DNA from: a virus
Reading direction: 5' to 3' (one strand)
IMG/VR virus record: IMGVR_UViG_3300031167_000050
Location: 1 to 20,475 of that record
Length of the DNA: 20,475 nt
Below are positions 14,712-20,475 of this stretch, in pieces. The translations under genes and the position numbers were made by a program. Each line of letters opens with the position of its first letter. Position 1 is the stretch's first letter. Under the pieces are notes generated by a model. That model did no database searches, was not told the origin of the DNA, and saw nothing but the letters and a program-made list of their open reading frames with translations.

Positions 14712-16672
14712 TGAACAAACCTATTAATTTCTGTTTCTTGTGCAATCTTTCTGGCATTTGCCATGTTTAAAGCAGTCTCAGACTTCAAGTGATCCACTTC
14801 AGGGAAGTTTCTAGCTGTTTCAGAGTTCTTATTCTGAATATCAGCTTTAGTTTTCTCTAATGCAATAGAATCTTTCTGTAATTTAAGTACCTTTTCTTGA
14901 ATCTTAATCTCATTAGGTGCAAGTTCTTGAGCTTCAGCGTACCACTTAGCAGCCTTGGCTTTCTCTTCTTCAGTTTCAGCAACAGTTTTCTGAATATCAG
15001 CTTGAGCTTGTTGCATCTGTAACTGCATGTGAGCTTGTTCCATCTGTTGAGCTTCAGGATTAGGCTGATTACCTTGCATAAGTTGCTGAACAATCTGATC
15101 TCTGTTGTGCATTGATGAGTTTTGTATCATTGACAACAAAATAACATCGAAAGCAGGTGAATCTTTAGGTACTGCCTGAAGCATTTGCACCATTTGGGTC
15201 ATCTCTAGCTCTTTAGCCATGATTCCCATAGTTGAATACGGTACAAACTTGTAATCAGCTACTGGATAGCGATCAACATCAAACTGAATCTTTCTCCACA
15301 TTGATTTATTGATCATTGGGATCAGGAAAGTGTTCTGGAAATTCATCAAAGTACGCTTTTGACGCTTAATTGATGCAGATTGAGTCATTGACATACCAGA
15401 AGAAGTAGCTCTTTCGGCTGAACCAAGGTCAGCAGAGCCAGTTCCCATCTGTATCATGTTTTGTAATGAGGCGACCTGGGTATAAGTATTTTGGTCTGTA
15501 GTTCCCAAAGTCAGAGGCATGATAGCTTGTCTTGGATCACCATTCGTTAGTATAGTCTTACCTGGTCGAACCTCAAACTTTACACCCCTTGGTAATCTGG
15601 TCGCATCTGCTGCCATCATAGGAGTGGTCGTTAGGGCAAGAGAGTCGATTCTAGCTCGCATCTCTGTATCAAGTGCTTTTTGAGGGTTGTAACCCTTCTC
15701 ACAAACACCTCTGCCCCAAAATTTATTAGGAACAATGTCATGCTGGTAGACAATGAAAGGTCTATCCTTCATCATAAACGCATTTTCTTCAGCTCTAAGG
15801 ATATATTCGTCATTAACAATCGTTACAACTGCTTCAACTAGCTCATCTTTAGCTTTATTAGTGTATTCAAAGTCGTCTTGATCTTTTGATTTAGTTAAAA
15901 ATCTCTTAGGTACTAAACCCCAATACTCGGTAATCTTAACCGAATCGCCTTCGTCAGCTTGCTTAACTTCAGGGTCGAAGCCAAAGCGAACAGTGTCATA
16001 ATCACCATCAAGGGGAACATCACGATAAATACCAGACTTAATACCAGACACAACATGATGTCTCGGCTTAATAACTTCATGCGCACAACCAAGTGCTTCC
16101 TTGATAGAGTTAGCTGATGGATCAATTAAGAACTCCTTAGGAGAAATAGGCTCGATTTTCACATCTATTGATGGAATTTCTTTTAATGTACGAGTTGTAG
16201 TCATCGTTCCTTCTACAGGTTCTTCCGATGGCACTCTTTCTATGTTCTGTTCAACAACAATCTTACCAATACCAGTACCGTAGATAGCAGCATTAAGGAA
16301 TACCTCGCAGATAGCGTCTTTAGCACCAGTCTTTTCAAGGTCTTCTTGTAATAGGTTACGAATGTACTCAACATCTGAAGGATCTGTGTCCAACATATCG
16401 TCTTGAATGTCAAACCACTTGCCACGACCGAACGTAGCTTCTTCTAATTCAGCAACTGATGCCTCGACCGCTTGTTGTAAAGCAGGAGATATGATTCTTG
16501 ACTTCTCTGAAGAGCGTAATCTGTCTGAACCAACCCAGATACCACGCCAAAGTCGGTAATATTCATCCCACTTATCAACATAGTTCATATCACGATGATC
16601 ACGCCATCCTTCTAGTCTATATGTAAGCCAAGATGCTAGAGCTTTATACTGAGTTTCTTTCTGATCGAACAT
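14708..16672 (-). CDS. Portal protein (podovirus-type head-tail connector)
   Basis: A 654-residue protein. The N-terminal helix (SWLTYRLEGWRDHRD, then WDEYYRLWRGIWVGSDRLRSSEKSRIISPALQQAVEASVAELEEA) matches portal proteins of podovirus-like phages. Recognisable later pieces are EYWGLVPKRFL and PFIVYQHDIVPNKFWGRGVCE (about residues 235-325), then DTEMRARIDSLALTTTPMM. The C-terminal stretch (about 530-640) is Gln/Ala/Glu-rich, a coiled coil as in portal barrels. A twelve-copy ring through which DNA enters and leaves the capsid is the known role. Length fits (about 500-750 in the family). It follows the large terminase after a 73-base gap in which I see no clear feature. Confidence 0.85.
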   Translation of the reverse strand: MFDQKETQYKALASWLTYRLEGWRDHRDMNYVDKWDEYYRLWRGIWVGSDRLRSSEKSRIISPALQQAVEASVAELEEATFGRGKWFDIQDDMLDTDPSDVEYIRNLLQEDLEKTGAKDAICEVFLNAAIYGTGIGKIVVEQNIERVPSEEPVEGTMTTTRTLKEIPSIDVKIEPISPKEFLIDPSANSIKEALGCAHEVIKPRHHVVSGIKSGIYRDVPLDGDYDTVRFGFDPEVKQADEGDSVKITEYWGLVPKRFLTKSKDQDDFEYTNKAKDELVEAVVTIVNDEYILRAEENAFMMKDRPFIVYQHDIVPNKFWGRGVCEKGYNPQKALDTEMRARIDSLALTTTPMMAADATRLPRGVKFEVRPGKTILTNGDPRQAIMPLTLGTTDQNTYTQVASLQNMIQMGTGSADLGSAERATSSGMSMTQSASIKRQKRTLMNFQNTFLIPMINKSMWRKIQFDVDRYPVADYKFVPYSTMGIMAKELEMTQMVQMLQAVPKDSPAFDVILLSMIQNSSMHNRDQIVQQLMQGNQPNPEAQQMEQAHMQLQMQQAQADIQKTVAETEEEKAKAAKWYAEAQELAPNEIKIQEKVLKLQKDSIALEKTKADIQNKNSETARNFPEVDHLKSETALNMANARKIAQETEINRFVQ

Positions 16673-16745
16673 AAGTGTTTGATTTCTCTAGGAATTTAGG
16701 CGTAATATATCATAAACGCAATTAAAAAGGAGACTTTCTTTATAT

Positions 16746-17996
16746 TTAATATCCTGCGACCTCATCTTCAGGCTGCCAATCGTCTTCAAGCTCGATTGTG
16801 TGGGCGAAATCAGCAACAGACACTTGATCAATGTACGCAAGAGCGTCCAACATATCATCATGTGATAATCTATTAGGGAAATCAACCATCTGAGAGATAA
16901 ACGGTCGCCAATCTCTATCTTCATTGAACGATATTTGACCATGTTCCATTCTACCTTGTAAAGACCATACAATTCTGTCAGCCTTTTTCTTACCACCATG
17001 TCTCATCTCAATAATCGATACATATTGACCTTGTGTTCGCATCTCATCCTCTAAATAAGGCAAGATAGCGTTCTTCAGCGAACCAGTTTCAATACCAACA
17101 GTCGAAGATTCAACAATTACCGCAGATGTAAGTATCTTTCTAGCTGTTTCCTTGATATTCCAACGACCATGTAGTATATCTTTAACCCACCACTTGTCTC
17201 TATCTATCTTAACAATAGCAATAGCAGTTTCATCAAGTCTTGATCGTTTCAAATTACGTTCTTTCTCAATAGCTTCAAATCCAGCAGGATCAATAGCAAT
17301 AACATACGACCCCTCTTCTGGTTCTTCTGCTGTTTTAAACCATTCCTCTTTAAACACACCACCAGAGAAGGTTTCAAAGGATGCTTCAAACTCTTGACGA
17401 AATGACATAGACGACATAGAGTCTCTTGCAGCTTCAATTTCATCATCAGGAATAAACGGGTTATCAGTTGAGTTAAACTGGAAGGCTTCCCAGTCATCTA
17501 GCTTCATTGCATCTTGATAAACGTCATAGAAGTGATTCTTACCTGCTGGAGTACCAATAAACATAGCACCACCACGAACGTCCGCAAGAGTAGGTCGAAT
17601 AATCTGTTCCCACACGTTAGGTTTCATAGAAGCGTACTCATCTAGTACAACATAAGCCAAACCAACACCACGCAATGTATCAGGTCTATCAGATCCTTTC
17701 AAATAGATCTTCCTACCGTTTACAAGCGTTAATACAGCAGTGTTCTCATGAGCAGCAACGATCAAATCTTCACCTAGCTCTTTTAACATCGCCCACATAA
17801 TGTCTTTAGATTGTTGAAACGTAGGACCAATATAAAACACGTCTTTTGAATCAGACTGTAAAGCTTTAATTAACAAGATCCAAGCAGCAAGCCTAGACTT
17901 ACCGAATCTACGTCCAGCAGCCACAGCTTTAAATCTAGCAGTTGAATTGAATATCTCTAACTGAGCAGGATGAAGGTCAACGTTTAATTCAGGCAT
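16746..17996 (-). CDS. Terminase large subunit
   Basis: A 416-residue packaging motor. The ATPase has the Walker A AAGRRFGKS (residues 26-34, K33) and Walker B AYVVLDE (114-120, D119/E120), with the coupling segment FIGTPAGKNHFY at 147-158. The nuclease part shows YVIAIDPAG (D236), SRLDETAIAIV (D255), VGIETGSLK and a C-terminal HDDMLDALAYID (D380/D381/D384). Family members are usually about 410-600 residues, so this is a short but complete form. Its ATG is inside the end of the 35-residue ORF (eight-base overlap, ATGCCTGA), with AAAGGA eight bases upstream. It moves DNA into the capsid and cuts it with the small subunit. Confidence 0.92.
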   Translation of the reverse strand: MPELNVDLHPAQLEIFNSTARFKAVAAGRRFGKSRLAAWILLIKALQSDSKDVFYIGPTFQQSKDIMWAMLKELGEDLIVAAHENTAVLTLVNGRKIYLKGSDRPDTLRGVGLAYVVLDEYASMKPNVWEQIIRPTLADVRGGAMFIGTPAGKNHFYDVYQDAMKLDDWEAFQFNSTDNPFIPDDEIEAARDSMSSMSFRQEFEASFETFSGGVFKEEWFKTAEEPEEGSYVIAIDPAGFEAIEKERNLKRSRLDETAIAIVKIDRDKWWVKDILHGRWNIKETARKILTSAVIVESSTVGIETGSLKNAILPYLEDEMRTQGQYVSIIEMRHGGKKKADRIVWSLQGRMEHGQISFNEDRDWRPFISQMVDFPNRLSHDDMLDALAYIDQVSVADFAHTIELEDDWQPEDEVAGY

Positions 17997-18096
17997 CCTT
18001 CTTTTCCTTTTGTTCTTTAACTAACTTCCTAAGCTTTTCAAGTAGCTTACTTTGCCTAGCTTGTCTAGCCCAGTAATTTTCAGGTAGTTCATTCAC
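17989..18096 (-). CDS. 35-residue protein between the terminase subunits
   Basis: This short frame starts with GTG overlapping the small terminase stop (GTGA), preceded by GAGG seven bases upstream, and ends inside the start of the large terminase (ATGCCTGA, eight-base overlap). It reads VNELPENYWARQARQSKLLE then KLRKLVKEQKEKKDA: a charged, helical, probably coiled-coil peptide with no membrane segment. Overlaps at both ends and a good ribosome-binding site make it likely to be translated. It could couple expression of the two terminase subunits, or act with them. It is too short for usual annotation limits. Confidence 0.65.
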   Translation of the reverse strand: MNELPENYWARQARQSKLLEKLRKLVKEQKEKKDA

Positions 18097-18479
18097 TCTA
18101 TAACCTCACCTACTTCAATTATCAAATCATCATCTTGCTTAGTTTTAGGATTAACAAGTTTAGCAGGATCAGTATCAGCTATCTTAGCCTCTATTCCAGT
18201 AGAAGCACCAACATTAATAATAATCTTAGAGTCTTGTTTTGTTCTACTAGGATCAACAGCTTTATGAACAGGCAAGATACGATCAATACACATCTTCAAA
18301 CAATGAACATCACCATCCATAGCCATATCAACAATCTTCTGTACGATGTCAGGCCCTTTCTCGGTCATCATTTCTCTAGCTAGTAGTGTGTACTTGTTAC
18401 GAATACCCTTAGGTCTTCCTAAAGGATTCATAGCCTTACCCTTCACCATTGCAGGATTACCACGTCTTTTCTCTGTCAT
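18093..18479 (-). CDS. Terminase small-subunit-like protein
   Basis: A 128-residue protein with GNPAMVKGKAMNPLGRPKGI near the N-terminus, the 'NP.GRPKG' motif typical of DUF5681/small-terminase-like proteins, a helical middle (LAREMMTEKGPDIVQKIVDM, then CIDRILPVHKA) and a more acidic end (DDDLIIEVGEVIE). Small terminases recognise the packaging site on phage DNA. It lies immediately before the large subunit, the standard arrangement, and the ATG is preceded by GGGAG about nine bases upstream. The adjacent noncoding 1 kb is therefore the natural place to look for its binding site. Confidence 0.78.
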   Translation of the reverse strand: MTEKRRGNPAMVKGKAMNPLGRPKGIRNKYTLLAREMMTEKGPDIVQKIVDMAMDGDVHCLKMCIDRILPVHKAVDPSRTKQDSKIIINVGASTGIEAKIADTDPAKLVNPKTKQDDDLIIEVGEVIE

Positions 18480-18514
18480 TTAATTATCTCCCTGTAAGAG
18501 GTTAAAGTATCATT

Positions 18515-18545
18515 ATTATATACTGAAGCAAATACATAAACATAA
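18515..18545 (-). promoter_or_regulatory. Possible minus-strand promoter for the packaging operon
   Basis: A perfect TATAAT (18515-18520 read on the minus strand) lies about 35 bases before the small terminase start, with only weak -35 candidates (TATGTT/TTTATG) about 17-18 bases further upstream. It is placed divergently from the plus-strand promoter at 18567. Proposed from the -10 box and position only; a phage RNA polymerase promoter could replace it. Confidence 0.35.
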
Positions 18546-18566
18546 ACAATATCAATATATTATGAC

Positions 18567-18595
18567 TTGACAGTATTCGTTTCGTCAGCTAAAAT
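18567..18595 (+). promoter_or_regulatory. Strong plus-strand sigma70-type promoter without a downstream gene
   Basis: TTGACA (18567-18572), exactly 17 bases, then TAAAAT (18590-18595): a full -35 and five of six -10 bases. Transcription would start near 18602, on a palindrome TAACTAGTTA (18602-18611) that could be an operator. It is the only convincing plus-strand promoter in a window otherwise coded on the minus strand. Confidence 0.6.
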
Positions 18596-18601
18596 CCTTC
18601 T

Positions 18602-18706
18602 TAACTAGTTAGCCAACACATAGTAGTAATCACTTATCCCTTCTAAAGCTAACATAGTTAATGCGGATAGCCTCTTATGGCTATATTCCCATTTCTCCTC
18701 TTTTTT
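18602..18706 (+). ncRNA. Candidate short noncoding RNA
   Basis: If the promoter at 18567 is used, the transcript crosses a hairpin (ATAGCC 18667-18672 with GGCTAT 18679-18684, extendable by G-C pairs across a bulge) and reaches six T at 18701-18706. The longest frame inside is a 15-codon one starting at 18661 without ribosome-binding site. The T-run is 16 bases past the stem, so it is a poor terminator and the RNA end is uncertain. No family is recognised. Confidence 0.25.
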
Positions 18707-18778
18707 GAAATCCCGTTTTTTCTGTCTTGGGTATAGCATCCATTACTGCAAGCAAGCAAGTGAGCCTCCCCCTATCGA

Positions 18779-18794
18779 TTAGCTTAAAAGCTAA
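18779..18794. repeat. Perfect inverted repeat
   Basis: TTAGCTT and AAGCTAA are separated by two bases. It is a candidate protein-binding site; no adjacent gene start makes it clearly an operator. Confidence 0.4.
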
Positions 18795-19144
18795 AAAGAT
18801 ACACTCTTAAACATAGCTTAAAGCCTTACATAGCAACGATTAAACGCCAGCTTACACAATATGAGAGATAAAAAGAAAATGAGTAGGATTAGCAACCCAG
18901 GCTTATTTACTCCAAACCCTTATAGATCCTGGCTAACAATTAACTAAGCATCTACTAATCTTATTGATCTAATGATCCTGGCCTTCATAGATCACTTAAT
19001 CCTGGTTGATCTCTTCTAACTGATCAACTTCTATTCATTCCAGATCGTATGATCCTGGATCGTTTTATCTTTGATCGTAGCTAATTTATCTTTTATCGGA
19101 GCAAAAACGCTTGATCCTGGATTGATTTAACTTCCAAAAACCAT

Positions 19145-19173
19145 TTGACAGACTTCCAGAAGTTTAATTTAAC
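19145..19173 (+). promoter_or_regulatory. Promoter-like box overlapping a palindrome
   Basis: TTGACA (19145-19150), 17 bases, then TTTAAC (19168-19173, four of six). The spacer contains the inverted repeat ACTTCCAGAAGT (19152-19163), the usual place for a repressor operator. The -10 box is weak and there is no gene downstream on the plus strand. Confidence 0.3.
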
Positions 19174-19356
19174 TTCCTACATGACTTCCAATGCTTCCCA
19201 GGCTTTAAAAATTACCAGGTATTGATCAAACTATTTACCAGGCTATGATCAAAAAGTTATTAACAATTATTAATACAAAATAATGCTTTGACAGTAGTAT
19301 CTTAACACCTGGCCGCCAAATACTTATCCACTAAGTTATACAAAAGCAACAGGCAC

Positions 19357-19380
19357 AAAAAAACCAGCAATTAATGCTGG
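19357..19380 (-). terminator. Rho-independent terminator of the small-gene cluster
   Basis: On the minus strand, CCAGCA, a five-base loop TTAAT and TGCTGG (plus-strand 19364-19380) form a six-base GC-containing stem followed directly by seven U. It lies about 95 bases after the last gene of the three-gene cluster (19476-20268), so it ends that operon before the noncoding region. Confidence 0.75.
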
Positions 19381-19475
19381 CTTAATATTCCCCCCTTTTA
19401 ACTGATCAACTGAATAACTGATCTATTACCGCTTGAATCATTAGATCAACCGCCATTAACGCCTGGATCAACTGA

Positions 19476-19799
19476 TCAAGCATTGGCAAACGCTTTTAGA
19501 TCGTTCAAATGATCTTCCAGGATTTGATCGTTACCCGTTACAAGATCCCAAAAGCCAGGCTTGATCTGATACGCTCTCATTCCTACAACCTTTTCGGGGA
19601 AGCCTTTATATAATCTCATAATGTTTGATCCATCTGCATGAGCCATAGTCAAAGATAGTTTATTTTCAAACCCTCCCAGGCCTCCAAACTGCCAACCTTT
19701 CAAAAAGTTAATATCGCTATCGTTATAAACCTCCTCCAGGCTTGCATTTAGTATCCATGTATCTAAAGCTATTAATTTTCTTGTGTTTGATCTTCCCAT
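19476..19799 (-). CDS. 107-residue hypothetical protein
   Basis: A protein of mixed composition with Trp and Gly features (ALDTWILNASLEEVYND, FLKGWQFGGLGGFENKL, KPGFWDLVTGND) and a helical acidic end (QILEDHLNDLKAFANA). No motif, membrane segment or signal peptide is seen. It is the last gene of the coupled cluster; its ATG overlaps the previous stop (TAATG). Dense CCWGG and GATC within it are shared with the noncoding flank. Unknown function, probably an early or accessory phage protein. Confidence 0.65.
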   Translation of the reverse strand: MGRSNTRKLIALDTWILNASLEEVYNDSDINFLKGWQFGGLGGFENKLSLTMAHADGSNIMRLYKGFPEKVVGMRAYQIKPGFWDLVTGNDQILEDHLNDLKAFANA

Positions 19800-19987
19800 T
19801 ACATGCCCGCCTTTATTATTAGTAGTTGATCTAATACACTTTGTTTAGATCCTTTTAAGTTATATTCCACCTTTGCCATTTTATAAGCCGAAGTGCCTGA
19901 TTTTTTCATACCTAAAATTTCAAGCTTTAGCGCCTGGATCAAAGATAGAAACCTAAAACAATTAATTTCTTTTTGTTTAATTAACAT
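19799..19987 (-). CDS. 62-residue hypothetical protein of marine-phage type
   Basis: A small protein with a helical pattern (NCFRFLSLIQALKLEILGMK, then GTSAYKMAKVEYNLKGSKQ, LDQLLIIKAGM). The 'LEILGMK..G.SAY...K.E....GSKQ.V' stretch is one I associate with short proteins of marine phages of unknown function. GGAGG lies seven bases before its ATG, which overlaps the upstream stop by one base. It was kept because of the ribosome-binding site and coupling. Confidence 0.65.
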   Translation of the reverse strand: MLIKQKEINCFRFLSLIQALKLEILGMKKSGTSAYKMAKVEYNLKGSKQSVLDQLLIIKAGM

Positions 19988-20268
19988 TAGTTAACCTCCG
20001 TTATTGAATTGATCAATGCATCTTGTAAATGGATCGTTGCAAGTGTTTCGCTGTTAATACTTTGAAACGTGTATCCGATGTTATCGGCCAGGTTAAAAGA
20101 CTCTACCAGGCTTGCATCATTTTCGGCCAGGTATTGCATTGCCTTATGGTAGTAAATTATCTCTTGCTCCTGGCACCACTCTATCGCTTGATCGTAATCT
20201 TCAAACTTCATAATTTCACCGTGATATGTATCATCTACTGAGTAACTTTCTTTTATATCGTTTTGCAT
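19987..20268 (-). CDS. 93-residue acidic hypothetical protein
   Basis: A small acidic protein, predicted mostly helical (DYDQAIEWCQEQEIIYYHKA, MQYLAENDASLVESFNLADN, then TLATIHLQDALINSITEVN), first in the cluster. It has no signal peptide or membrane segment and no domain that I recognise. GGAG is eight bases upstream of the ATG and a TATAAT lies about 50 bases upstream. Acidic, short, first-in-operon proteins in phages are often early host-takeover factors; this is only analogy. Confidence 0.65.
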   Translation of the reverse strand: MQNDIKESYSVDDTYHGEIMKFEDYDQAIEWCQEQEIIYYHKAMQYLAENDASLVESFNLADNIGYTFQSINSETLATIHLQDALINSITEVN

Positions 20269-20317
20269 AATCTAATCTCCATGATTAAAAACAAGATCAA
20301 AATTGATCCATGCCGAA

Positions 20318-20352
20318 ATTATAACCTGGCCTGGCCTGGCATATTATTCAAT
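20318..20352 (-). promoter_or_regulatory. Promoter for the right-hand gene cluster with a CCTGG repeat spacer
   Basis: A perfect TATAAT (20318-20323, minus strand) precedes the first gene by about 50 bases. No good -35 is found at 17 bases; TTGAAT occurs 22 bases upstream. The spacer is occupied by the CCTGG repeat (20325-20340). A regulator acting there, or a non-sigma70 polymerase, could compensate for the missing -35. Confidence 0.45.
20325..20340. repeat. Tandem CCTGG triplet
   Basis: Three CCTGG copies in direct contact, a short tandem repeat made entirely of Dcm-type CCWGG sites, inside the spacer upstream of a TATAAT. Elsewhere in the left 18 kb such sites are very rare. Confidence 0.75.
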
Positions 20353-20393
20353 TTGAAATATTAATTTTATTAAAAATCCCTATGTTACGGGCG

Positions 20394-20428
20394 AAAAAAA
20401 ACCCACCTTAGTAAAAACTTTAGGCGGG
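20394..20428 (-). terminator. Terminator for a gene entering from the right edge
   Basis: On the minus strand CCCGCCT and AGGTGGG (plus 20402-20428) can form a seven-base stem with one G-U pair, followed by eight U. It would end a transcript coming from beyond the window; the three minus-strand frames all close at stop codons within about 35 bases of the edge, so an entering gene would end just before it. Confidence 0.65.
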
Positions 20429-20429
20429 C

Positions 20430-20475
20430 TTTACGTTAACCGTTACGTGATCGTTACGTTGGCGTTACGTTGGCG
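20430..20475. repeat. 11-bp tandem repeats (iteron-like) at the window edge
   Basis: Four consecutive 11-base units: TTTACGTTAAC (20430-20440), CGTTACGTGAT (20441-20451), CGTTACGTTGG (20452-20462) and CGTTACGTTGG (20463-20473), then the start of a further unit. The shared core is CGTTACGT. The period of one helical turn suggests protein binding on one face of the DNA. The array runs off the window. Confidence 0.7.

Larger units (their letters stand above)
18480..19475. other. About 1-kb noncoding, motif-dense region
   Basis: No frame of convincing length or composition is present on either strand between the small terminase start and the end of the small-gene cluster. It holds a plus-strand promoter (18567), palindromes (18602-18611, TAACTAGTTA; 18779-18794; 19152-19163), repeated TTGACAG boxes (18567, 19145, 19288), a cluster of CTTCC repeats (19131-19198), very many GATC and CCWGG sites, an AT-rich stretch (19251-19284) and one DnaA-box-like TTATCCACT (19324-19332). 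The 13-mer TAACTGATCAACT occurs twice (19017, 19399). Its place beside the terminase makes it a candidate for packaging and/or replication control; neither is shown. Confidence 0.5.

Noticed and set aside
16688-16999. Minus-strand 103-codon frame overlapping the large terminase end
   Set aside because: It is the shifted frame of the terminase C-terminus with no initiation signal; the terminase motif HDD...D is in the other frame.
18600-18850. Possible tRNA gene in the noncoding region
   Set aside because: The stems seen do not form a cloverleaf with acceptor, anticodon and T arms; no TTCGA-type T-loop in place.
18861-18947. 28-codon plus-strand frame (MRDKKKMSRISNPGLFTPNP...)
   Set aside because: No ribosome-binding site, short, and within a motif-dense noncoding region; protein-like look alone is not enough.
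19324-19332. Replication origin based on one DnaA-box-like TTATCCACT
   Set aside because: A single box of eight out of nine bases is expected by chance; kept only as part of the candidate region.
18900-19500. Possible CRISPR array from repeated GATCCTGG/CCTGG
   Set aside because: Repeats are only 5-8 bases and irregularly spaced; no constant repeat-spacer unit is present.

Overview
The window looks like about half of the genome of a tailed double-stranded DNA phage, probably a podovirus-like phage of a marine or other aquatic bacterium. It is AT-rich, tightly packed and entirely coded on the minus strand. Portal, scaffold, major capsid, adaptor (gp4/tail-tube-A-like) and beta-propeller tail proteins follow each other in the usual order. 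Several of the small proteins resemble ones I associate with uncultured marine phages. That habitat and host assignment is inference from family resemblance, not from a search.

Reading along the minus strand from the right, the layout is as follows. (1) 20475-19476: an 11-bp tandem repeat at the edge, a terminator, a promoter with a CCTGG triplet repeat, and three unknown coupled small genes closed by a terminator at 19357-19380. (2) 19475-18480: about 1 kb with no convincing gene but dense in GATC, CCWGG, palindromes and promoter-like boxes; a strong plus-strand sigma70-type promoter lies at 18567-18595. (3) 18479-12699: DNA packaging and head genes: small terminase-like protein, a hidden 35-residue ORF, large terminase, portal, a 78-residue protein, scaffold and major capsid protein. 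(4) 12655-8554: a hairpin, then a zinc-ribbon protein, two unknown proteins, a 785-residue His-rich-tipped tail fibre and two fibre-associated small proteins. (5) 8543-6620: an unusual cassette of a PAPS-type sulfotransferase, a hidden 57-residue gene and a U32/TIM-barrel-like protein. (6) 6596-3436: a run of membrane and secreted proteins (holin/spanin/envelope type) with three small genes below the usual ORF length cut-off. (7) 3435-1: a promoter followed by adaptor, tail hub/propeller and fibre-like genes, and the start of a further virion protein cut by the window edge.

Genes are chained by 1-, 4- and 8-nt stop/start overlaps, which implies translationally coupled operons. The most notable points are: the sulfotransferase/U32-like cassette containing a truncated relative of the neighbouring fibre-associated protein; the abrupt enrichment of GATC and CCWGG in the right-hand 1.6 kb; the promoter without a gene at 18567; and five small overlapping genes (35, 43, 57, 54 and 35 residues) found by reading the junctions. 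No endolysin, integrase, tRNA, CRISPR array or DNA replication gene is visible in this window.
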